Shown here: in pieces, positions 50,468-56,539 of the stretch | How positions within the stretch are numbered: the stretch's first letter is position 1 | Layout: every line of letters begins with the position of its first letter | Source of the DNA: Silicimonas sp. | Lineage (GTDB): Bacteria > Pseudomonadota > Alphaproteobacteria > Rhodobacterales > Rhodobacteraceae | Assembly: GCA_022826205.1 (NCBI GenBank) | Contig: JAJDVJ010000183.1 | Span: 1 to 56,539, forward strand | Direction of reading: 5' to 3' | Length of the DNA: 56,539 nucleotides | Notes under the pieces: generated by a model | Database searches by the model: none | What the model was told of the DNA's origin: nothing | What the model saw: only the letters and a program-made list of their open reading frames with translations | Program-made: the position numbers and the translations under genes

Positions 50468-50482
50468 AGAGGATTATCCTCT
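50468..50482 (-). other. Second palindrome at the binding-protein stop codon
   Basis: AGAGGAT-T-ATCCTCT is a perfect 7-1-7 palindrome that includes two bases of the stop codon and abuts the larger stem-loop. Confidence 0.5.
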
Positions 50483-52022
50483 ATTTTGAAACGTTCCAGA
50501 AGTGCGGCCAGATCAGGGTCGCCTCGCCGAGGCCGGCCAAGTCGGGCGACGCGATGTTGTAGGTGTAGACATCGCCCGTCTTCATCGTCGGTACCTGCTG
50601 ATAGATCAATGCCTGAATCTCGGTCCAGATCGCCTGACGCTCGGCGGGATCTGAGCTCTCGGTGAACTTGGACTTCAGGGCGTTCTTTTCATCGGTTGTC
50701 CACCAACCGGGATAGTTGTCGTTCATTACCGAAATCAGGATCGGGTCGGGCACGAAGCCATGATGGGTGAAGAACATGTCCCATTGGTCCGGCTGGGCCC
50801 GCTTTTCGATCAGGGTGGCCCAGTCGTAGACCTGAAGGTCGATGTTGAATCCGGCCTGTGCCAGCTGCCTCGTGTAGACGATCGCGGTGTCGTAATGGAA
50901 CGGGTAGTTCGTCGAAACCATGAACTTGATCGGCTCGCCACCGTACCCGGCTTGTTCGGCCATGGCGCGAGCGGCGTTCACGTCACCCATGCTGTAGTGC
51001 TCGGTGCCGGCATCCGTGAACCACACGTTGCCCTCGGGCAGGAACGAGCCGTTCGCACGCCACAGTCCCTCCGGGCCGATTGCCACGTGCAGCGCGGGCA
51101 CCTTGTCCAGCGCTGTTTGAATCGCGCGCCGCAGACCGAAATTCTCCTGAAGCGGGCCGTCCTTGGAGTTCGTGAACACCAGGCCGAAGATCGGTCCGCC
51201 ATTCAGAATCGTGACGACCGAGGGATCGGCCTCGAGGTCGGCATAAAGATCGCCCGGAATGCTTTCGGCGTAGTCATAATCGCCGGCCTTCAGGCCCGCC
51301 ACGCGCGTCCCGACGTCAGGCACGGGGATGAATTGCAGCGTGTCGAACTCGGCAACGCGCGCACCACCGTATCCATCTGGCTCGCCGTCAGGCGAGACAT
51401 AGCCGTCGAATCTTACCAGCTCCACATGACGGTTCGGCTCCCACTCGCCAAACCTGTAGGGCCCTGTGCCAATGTAGCTGTCCGGCGCAATTGGCTCCTT
51501 GCCGGCCCCTTCGGCCACGGATGCCGGGTAGATTGCAGGCCCGCCGTTGATGAAGGCCAGCAGGTTCTTCCAGGGGCCGAAGGGCTGGGCAAGCCTGATC
51601 GTGACCTCGTGATTTCCCGCCGCCGCAACGCTTTCGACATTCGCGAACAGAAGGCCGCCCCGTGATCCGAATTCTCCCCATCGGTTCAGCGATGCGACGA
51701 CATCTGCTGATGTCATTTCCTGCCCATTATGGAACTTCACGCCTTCTCGGAGCGTGATCGTGATCGTCTTCCCGTCATCCGAGACCGCCTCGCCGGTGGC
51801 GAGCAGGCCAACCGGAGAATTCGCGGCATCGAAAGTGTAGAGCCCCTCGAAGATGTGATGGGCAATCGTCGTCGACAAATCGGAAGTGACAACGTGCTGG
51901 TCCAGGCTTGGCGGCTCGCCAACGGTCGCATAGCGCAACGTCCCGGCCGCGAAAGCCGCACCAACAAGCGTGGTGAATGCCCCCAAGGCAATCGCCGAGC
52001 GCAACCAGATTTTGAAGTTCAT
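50481..52022 (-). CDS. Peptide-type ABC transporter substrate-binding protein (family 5)
   Basis: Periplasmic solute-binding protein of the SBP_bac_5 (DppA/OppA) family, 513 residues from ATG 52022 (AGGAGGAGACC upstream). Signal peptide SAIALGAFTTLVGAAFAAG. Family blocks: VGEPPSLDQHVVTSD, TITLREGVKFHNGQEMTSADVVASLNR and the GTGPYRFGEWEPNRHVELVR segment. First gene of the seven-gene operon reading leftward; an operator-like repeat lies 42 bp upstream. Ligand unknown. Confidence 0.93.
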   Translation of the reverse strand: MNFKIWLRSAIALGAFTTLVGAAFAAGTLRYATVGEPPSLDQHVVTSDLSTTIAHHIFEGLYTFDAANSPVGLLATGEAVSDDGKTITITLREGVKFHNGQEMTSADVVASLNRWGEFGSRGGLLFANVESVAAAGNHEVTIRLAQPFGPWKNLLAFINGGPAIYPASVAEGAGKEPIAPDSYIGTGPYRFGEWEPNRHVELVRFDGYVSPDGEPDGYGGARVAEFDTLQFIPVPDVGTRVAGLKAGDYDYAESIPGDLYADLEADPSVVTILNGGPIFGLVFTNSKDGPLQENFGLRRAIQTALDKVPALHVAIGPEGLWRANGSFLPEGNVWFTDAGTEHYSMGDVNAARAMAEQAGYGGEPIKFMVSTNYPFHYDTAIVYTRQLAQAGFNIDLQVYDWATLIEKRAQPDQWDMFFTHHGFVPDPILISVMNDNYPGWWTTDEKNALKSKFTESSDPAERQAIWTEIQALIYQQVPTMKTGDVYTYNIASPDLAGLGEATLIWPHFWNVSK

Positions 52023-52063
52023 GGTCTCCTCCTCTCTCAATGGTGTTCATCTGAAGGCTGTAT

Positions 52064-52078
52064 TGTAAGTTTATTACA
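52064..52078. promoter_or_regulatory. Candidate RpiR-family operator before the importer operon
   Basis: TGTAAGTTTATTACA, an inverted repeat that shares TGTAAGT-N3-TTACA with the site at 54144-54158. On the minus strand a perfect TTGACA (52098-52093) lies just upstream, so the repeat covers the -10 region, a repressing position. Confidence 0.6.
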
Positions 52079-52831
52079 TTTTGCAAAAATCCTGTCAAGA
52101 GAGCTTCGCGAAGGATTCAAGCAAGAGATCGACAACATTTTGATATGAATGGATTTTACATTCAGTTCCCGTGCAGATATGGCTGCCTCATGACGATACT
52201 TTCATTCTTTTTGATCTTTCGATACAATTCATCGGTTCATCGGCAGTGCGGTCGGGACTGGCCGCTTGAAGTGATTCGCTTGCTGCGGAGGCTGCCCGGC
52301 GTGTGGCATGTCGGTTGAGTACCAGGCGCCCCGGACGGAGAGAGGAACTGCCGCGGAATGCGGCTGGACACTTTGCCGGCATGGGTCGGACAGCAGGACT
52401 TGAGGGCCGTGACCAAGCGCAGCGAAGAGCCGGCATTCCGGTGTCCGGAAGAGGTTGCGTGCATTCGGAGCATGATTGAGGACAAGGCGGCAGTTCAAGC
52501 GCCGACGTTCCGCGTGCAAGAATGCTGTTTCTTCGGATGCAGGGTGGCGAGGTGTGTGCAGCCAGAATCTCCCCGCTGCGGAGTTGCCGCCGGGTCTCAG
52601 TCAGCCGGCGCTGGAAACGCTGCGCATTCTGTTCTCGTGCCTGCGAAAGCCACTTCTGCAGCGCGCCGCACATTGGTCTGGGAACCATGCCTGGACACGC
52701 TGGTTCGTGCGGGGTTTGCCAACAGACGGAATTTTCGGACGGTCACCCCATGCAAGGCCACTCCAATTGCGAGCGGATCCCTCTTTGCCGGCAAGTGAGG
52801 GCCGCCGCGGGAAGATCAACCGGGCTCGATT
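52079..52831. other. Long intergenic region between the importer operon and the RpiR gene
   Basis: About 750 bp between the minus-strand RpiR gene and the binding-protein gene. Frames of about 65-170 codons occur on both strands, all Arg/Ser/Pro-rich shadows. Contains the importer promoter at its left edge. No gene recognised. Confidence 0.45.
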
Positions 52832-53710
52832 TCAGTCGCCAATCGGCTTTGGTCCCGTGTCTTCGGAGAGCGCAATCATCGAGGTGCGAATGCGGCGCAG
52901 GTACTCCTTTACCAATTCCGGACGCTTGCGGGCCGTGCCCGCCGCGAGCACATCGATTATGGCAATGAAGACGAGCCGTGAGGCCGAGGGCTTGTAGATG
53001 TCCTGATCTTCCGGAATGTCGATCTCGATGGAGACGTCGGCCGACCTGGCTAGGGGCGCGCCGGCCTTGGTCAGGCTGATTGACCTTGCGCCGTACTGTC
53101 GGGCGATTGCAACGCTGTCCAGAAGCTCCGCCGGCTGGCCGCTCGCGGATATGGCAAAGATGACATCGCCATCCGACAGGGTCGAGGCAAGCATGCGCTG
53201 AAAATAGCCATCTGCATGCGCCTCGGTGGGAATCCCGAGACGAAAGAACCTGTTGGCACCTTCGCGGGCGACGTTGGCCGAGCCGCCGCCGACACCGATG
53301 AACGAAATTCGCCGTGCATTTGCCAGCACCGAGACAGCCTGCTCCACAGCTTCGCTGTCAAGCTGGAAACGTGCCAGATTGAGGGTGTCGACAAGTGCGC
53401 CAAAGACTTGCGTGACGAGTTGCTCGGATTCGGAATCCGTGCGGCTAGGCCCGCCAAGATATTGCAGGCTTACCGCCACGCTTTGAGCGAGCTTGATATT
53501 GAAGTCGCGGAAGCCCTCGCAGCCGACGGTCTGGCAGAATCGATTCACCGTCGCGACAGAGACATCGGCTGCTTCCGAGATTTCGTTCTGCGTGAGGCGG
53601 GTTGCACGCTCCAGATTGGAAAGCACGAAGTCTGCCACCCGCTGTTCGCGCTTCGGAAACTTGCCGTCCAGTTTCCGCATCTGAGATATGACGTCGATAA
53701 TCTTGGTCAT
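52832..53710 (-). CDS. RpiR/MurR-family transcriptional regulator (HTH plus SIS domain)
   Basis: A 292-residue regulator from ATG 53710. N-terminal HTH_6 (LTQNEISEAADVSVATVNRFC, split by its turn) followed by the GFRDFNIKLAQ linker. Residues about 125-255 form a SIS sugar-isomerase domain (ISFIGVGGGSANVA, AISASGQPAELLD, ISLTKAGAPLA). It follows ridA by 25 bp. RpiR proteins usually sense phosphosugars, but relatives near amino-acid catabolic genes exist. Likely binds the TGTAAGT-type repeats. Confidence 0.92.
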   Translation of the reverse strand: MTKIIDVISQMRKLDGKFPKREQRVADFVLSNLERATRLTQNEISEAADVSVATVNRFCQTVGCEGFRDFNIKLAQSVAVSLQYLGGPSRTDSESEQLVTQVFGALVDTLNLARFQLDSEAVEQAVSVLANARRISFIGVGGGSANVAREGANRFFRLGIPTEAHADGYFQRMLASTLSDGDVIFAISASGQPAELLDSVAIARQYGARSISLTKAGAPLARSADVSIEIDIPEDQDIYKPSASRLVFIAIIDVLAAGTARKRPELVKEYLRRIRTSMIALSEDTGPKPIGD

Positions 53711-53735
53711 TGTCCTGTCACCCGCCACATGCCGG

Positions 53736-54125
53736 CTATTCGGGCTTGTACGCAATCACGTCCATTTCAACCTTCGCATCGACCATGAGCGCGGACCGGA
53801 CCGTGGAGCGAGCGGGCGGGTGTTCGCCGAAGTGGCGTTCGAACACGGCGTTGAAGCTGGTGAAATCGCGAGGATCATCCAGCCAGACATTGACCTTGAC
53901 CACATGCTCCAGCCCGCAATCCGCAGCGTCGAGCGCGGCAATGACGTTTGCGATGACCCGTTCGGCCTGCTCAACGATGCCGCCGACGACAATCTCGCCA
54001 TCCACTGCCGGGACCTGGCCGGAAACAAAGACGTAGTCACCCGCACGCACCGCCTTGGCAAACGGGCGCCGGGTGCCGCCGGCCGCGTCGTCGGCCATGT
54101 CGAAACGAGTTATGCCGGTCGTCAT
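53736..54125 (-). CDS. RidA family (YjgF/YER057c/UK114) protein
   Basis: A 129-residue RidA-like deaminase. Motifs: FAKAVRAGDYVFVSGQVPAV, EQAERVIANVIAALDAADCG, VVKVNVWLDDPRDF and ARSTVRSALMVDAKVEMDVIA with the catalytic-type Arg. These proteins hydrolyse reactive enamine/imine intermediates made by PLP enzymes. ATG 54125 follows a weak AGGTG; a GTG at 54134 overlaps that site. It leads the ridA-rpiR operon. Confidence 0.92.
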   Translation of the reverse strand: MTTGITRFDMADDAAGGTRRPFAKAVRAGDYVFVSGQVPAVDGEIVVGGIVEQAERVIANVIAALDAADCGLEHVVKVNVWLDDPRDFTSFNAVFERHFGEHPPARSTVRSALMVDAKVEMDVIAYKPE

Positions 54126-54143
54126 CTTTTGCACCTATCAAAG

Positions 54144-54158
54144 TGTAAGTAACTTACA
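54144..54158. promoter_or_regulatory. Candidate RpiR-family operator in the divergent ridA region
   Basis: TGTAAGT-A-ACTTACA is a perfect 7-1-7 inverted repeat 19 bp upstream of ridA, almost the same as the site before the importer operon. It lies between ridA (minus) and the plus-strand pair, so it may control both. Confidence 0.62.
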
Positions 54159-54366
54159 TGCATTGGCGCAAGCTGTTCAACTCGTCAACACCATGGTCTC
54201 ACCTCTCAGCGGTTCGCAAAGGACGCCAGCCGCATTCCAAAGCGGAAATGGGCTTGCGCTTCTGCGAGCTGATGCAAGGGAAGCTTGACTCCACGGGCCT
54301 TGGCGGGTTCGTAAGCCTCCAAAGCCGCTATGCGCGCCAGGATCCGCTGCCGGGAGGAGAGCCTTG

Positions 54367-55023
54367 ATGCCGATACGAACTCTTGATCTTGCCGAGCCGT
54401 TCTTCACGGTGCGGATCATTACAGCCAGCCCGGCCCATCAAGTTACGGGCAAGGTCATCCTGCTGAACCTTTCAAAGGAACCGGTGCAAATCCGCGAACA
54501 GCGCCTCGGACATCTCCAATCGGCCGTGGTCGCGGATGTCGAACTTCGCGACGTGGCCCACGCCGTCATCGTGGAGCGTTTCGCGGACCATGATGACGAA
54601 GACCGGCTCTTTTTCGAGGTGAGGCGCAGCTGGCCATCCGCATTCGACGTTCGCCAAGAGGAACGGCTGCGCGGCGTAAGCCACTACATGTCGCCCAAGG
54701 TCTGGGTAGGGCAGCATGGCTTCACGATGTACCACTCCGGCTCCGTGCCCCTGAATGTCGGGCTTCACCGGGACCATGCATTCTGTCCGGTGCCCGGATT
54801 TCGCGAAGTCCACACCCAGATCGTCGGCATTGGCAAGATGCAGCAATGCCGCGAAAACGACGTTTCGACGCTCTATCTCGAGGAACCGATGGCGCCCGGT
54901 GCCACGCATCGGCCCATGTTTGACGCGGACGGCAACTATCCCTGGCACCAGTACGAAACCATCACGCCATCAATCTTCATGGCCGTGGAAATGCTTCCGG
55001 ACGGAGCGGCACCGCCGAAGTGA
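54367..55023 (+). CDS. Uncharacterised 218-residue protein upstream of a Gfo/Idh/MocA dehydrogenase
   Basis: Not recognised. Start ATG 54367 after GGGAGGAGAG (a TTG one codon earlier is possible). No signal peptide or membrane segment. The second half is rich in His and Glu in spaced positions (GLHRDHAF, REVHTQIVGIGKMQ, APGATHRPMF, YPWHQYET), which, with alternating hydrophobic strands, suggests a metal-binding cupin-like barrel; this is a guess. It sits 7 bp ahead of the dehydrogenase gene and shares its operon. Confidence 0.7.
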   Translation: MPIRTLDLAEPFFTVRIITASPAHQVTGKVILLNLSKEPVQIREQRLGHLQSAVVADVELRDVAHAVIVERFADHDDEDRLFFEVRRSWPSAFDVRQEERLRGVSHYMSPKVWVGQHGFTMYHSGSVPLNVGLHRDHAFCPVPGFREVHTQIVGIGKMQQCRENDVSTLYLEEPMAPGATHRPMFDADGNYPWHQYETITPSIFMAVEMLPDGAAPPK

Positions 55024-55030
55024 GGACACC

Positions 55031-56221
55031 ATGACCGAAAGGCTCATCCCGCAGGGCACGAACTTCAACGCCTCTTTTCCCGGCCTGTCACGGCGCCTGC
55101 GGCTCGGCGTTGTCGGCGGAGGGCGCATTGCCCGAACCCAGGCAATGGCTGCCCGAATGAGCGACCGCTGGGATGTCGTTGCAGGTGCATTTTCATCCGA
55201 CCCTGCCAAGGCGAGTGCAAAGGCGGCGGAATGGCATGTCGCAGAAGATCGGTCATACGGCTCCTTCACCGAAATGGCGGAACGCGAGGCTGCCCGCGCG
55301 GACGGGGTCGAAGCCGTAATGGTCACCACTCCGAACAGTCTCCATTGCGCCGCCGCGACAAGCTTCCTGGAGGCTGGCATCGACGTGCTCTGCGACAAGC
55401 CCTTGGCGAACGAAATCGAGGAGGCCGAGACCCTGGTCGCGCGCGTACGGGAATCCGGCTGCGTGTTCGGCGTGTCCTACGTCATGTCCTGCTATCCGAT
55501 GGTCCGAGAGGCGCGCGCAATCGTGGCAGGCGGGGCTCTGGGGCGCGTCAACCAGATTCATGTCGAATTCATGCAGGACTGGATGATCCCGGATGGCTCG
55601 CACGACGCGCCCCATGTCAGGTGGCGACTCGATCCGGCTGTCTCCGGACCCACCAGCTGCGTGGGCGACATCGGCACGCATGCAGCACATCTGGCCAGTT
55701 TCGTCTCCGGGCTGGAATTGACTCATCTGCGTGCGGAATTCCATGTCTGTGGCGCGCCAAAGCCCCTGGAGGATACCGTGTTCATGGCGACCCGGCACTC
55801 AGGCTCGGTGCCGGGAACGCTGATGGCAACGCGGCTTGCCGCCGGAAACAGGGGCGGATTGCGGCTTCGTGTCTTTGGCGCCGAGGCCGGACTCGAATGG
55901 GACATGGAACGGTGCGAGCATTTGAAGCTCAACCGCTTCGGCGAACCAGACCGGATTATCAGCCGGGGGCATGGCCATGGCGTTTCGCCGGAGACCGAGC
56001 GCCTGGTTCGCACCGGTCGCGGCTTTCCGGAAGGCCTCATTGAGGCCTGGGCAAACCTGTATACCGAATTCGCGATGGCCGTGGCGGCACGCAAGGACCG
56101 CCTTTCGATACCCGCAGACTGGCTGTCACTGCCTTCGGTGGAGGACGGTGCCCGAGGCGTCCGTTTCATTCACGCCGCCGTTCAGTCAAACAGTGCCGGC
56201 GGAGCCTGGCAGCCGGTCTGA
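55031..56221 (+). CDS. Gfo/Idh/MocA-family oxidoreductase
   Basis: NAD(P)-dependent dehydrogenase, 396 residues from ATG 55031 (GAGGACACC upstream; the frame open to 54755 is a shadow). N-terminal Rossmann site RLGVVGGGRIARTQ; VMVTTPNSLH; VLCDKPLANEIEEAE with the catalytic Lys of the family's EKP motif (here DKP); then SCVGDIGTHAAHLASFVSG in the C-terminal domain. Members oxidise sugars, inositols or related hydroxy-compounds. Likely substrate is linked to the divergent uptake module but unknown. Confidence 0.9.
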   Translation: MTERLIPQGTNFNASFPGLSRRLRLGVVGGGRIARTQAMAARMSDRWDVVAGAFSSDPAKASAKAAEWHVAEDRSYGSFTEMAEREAARADGVEAVMVTTPNSLHCAAATSFLEAGIDVLCDKPLANEIEEAETLVARVRESGCVFGVSYVMSCYPMVREARAIVAGGALGRVNQIHVEFMQDWMIPDGSHDAPHVRWRLDPAVSGPTSCVGDIGTHAAHLASFVSGLELTHLRAEFHVCGAPKPLEDTVFMATRHSGSVPGTLMATRLAAGNRGGLRLRVFGAEAGLEWDMERCEHLKLNRFGEPDRIISRGHGHGVSPETERLVRTGRGFPEGLIEAWANLYTEFAMAVAARKDRLSIPADWLSLPSVEDGARGVRFIHAAVQSNSAGGAWQPV

Positions 56222-56539
56222 AGCGAATCATGTCCAGGATTCGCTCAGCAGGACGTCGGCACGGCCCTTGCCGGCGAGATGCCTCGCTCGTTCAGCATGA
56301 ATCTGAATGAGACCCATGTCCGCAGCCCCGCAGTTCAGGACGCCGCACTCGCGGAAATGGATGTCCGGATTCGAGAGACGGCCTTCCGGGAAAGCATTCG
56401 AGGGGTGCGATTTCTGTATGGCGGATGACGATTTTCCAGTACGCTGAAATCACACGATATTTTCGAGGCCGGATCCGTCGAGGGCCCCTGATCAGGCGGA
56501 ATCCGCGAAAATTCGCCGTGCAGGCCGCGACTTTTCCAT
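56222..56539. other. Intergenic region at the window end
   Basis: About 318 bp after the dehydrogenase stop. No coding frame, RNA gene or clear terminator seen. Confidence 0.4.

Noticed and set aside
52188-52688. 166-codon minus-strand frame in the intergenic region
   Set aside because: Low-complexity Ser/Arg/Pro/Ala composition, no ribosome site and equally long frames on the other strand.
54158-54367. 69-codon plus-strand frame ending at the start of the unknown protein (TGATG)
   Set aside because: The overlap is suggestive, but the sequence has no recognisable relation, poor ribosome site and begins inside the operator repeat.

Overview
This high-GC 56.5 kb window looks like a chromosome segment of a Rhodobacterales-type (Roseobacter/Paracoccaceae-like) alphaproteobacterium. 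The signs are the five-step histidine pathway with HutF and HutG, a DddP-like M24 enzyme, an NDUFA9-like protein beside uppP, BMP-type and Dpp-type ABC importers with linked catabolic enzymes, and many ATGA/GTGA gene overlaps. Taxonomy is inferred from gene content only.

Layout. 1-2284: the end of a polar amino-acid ABC importer (two permeases, the first cut by the window edge) and pyrF. 2366-9328 (minus): a BMP/nucleoside-type ABC importer (ATPase, two permeases, binding protein) followed by an aldo/keto reductase and an FAD amine/amino-acid oxidoreductase. 9632-11242: glpD. 11552-18884: a complete hut locus, hutF-hutC on the minus strand and hutI-hutH-hutG-hutU on the plus strand, diverging from a perfect 16-bp palindrome that overlaps candidate promoters on both strands. 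19076-21190: a 2OG-Fe(II) oxygenase and a DddP-like enzyme. 21529-26042: map, sfsA, a CinA-like protein, a small unknown, an OmpA-domain protein and Cu/Zn SOD. 26489-32214: a dienoyl-CoA reductase-like flavoenzyme, an MpaB/DUF2236 oxygenase, an exported zincin-like protein and a ParE-type toxin-antitoxin pair. 32804-39247: gltD, a GFA-family gene and gltB. 39468-41465: uppP, an NDUFA9-like gene and tRNA-Leu(CAG).

41466-44310 is accessory DNA directly downstream of the tRNA. It holds insertion-sequence debris, a decayed transposase, a higBA toxin-antitoxin pair with a palindromic operator, and a serine recombinase that has lost its catalytic N-terminus at an IS6-like terminal sequence.

44311-56221 is the most coherent and least conventional module. 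A seven-gene minus-strand operon encodes a peptide-type ABC importer, an M81 (MlrC-like) metallopeptidase and a D-threonine aldolase/D-serine dehydratase-like PLP enzyme. Upstream lie a RidA and RpiR-family regulator pair (minus) and, divergently, an unrecognised 218-residue protein with a Gfo/Idh/MocA dehydrogenase (plus). Two near-identical 15-bp inverted repeats (TGTAAGT-N3-TTACA) lie before the binding-protein gene and in the ridA/plus-strand divergent region. I infer that both are operators of the RpiR-family protein and that the whole set is one regulon for uptake and breakdown of an unknown amino-acid- or peptide-derived compound.
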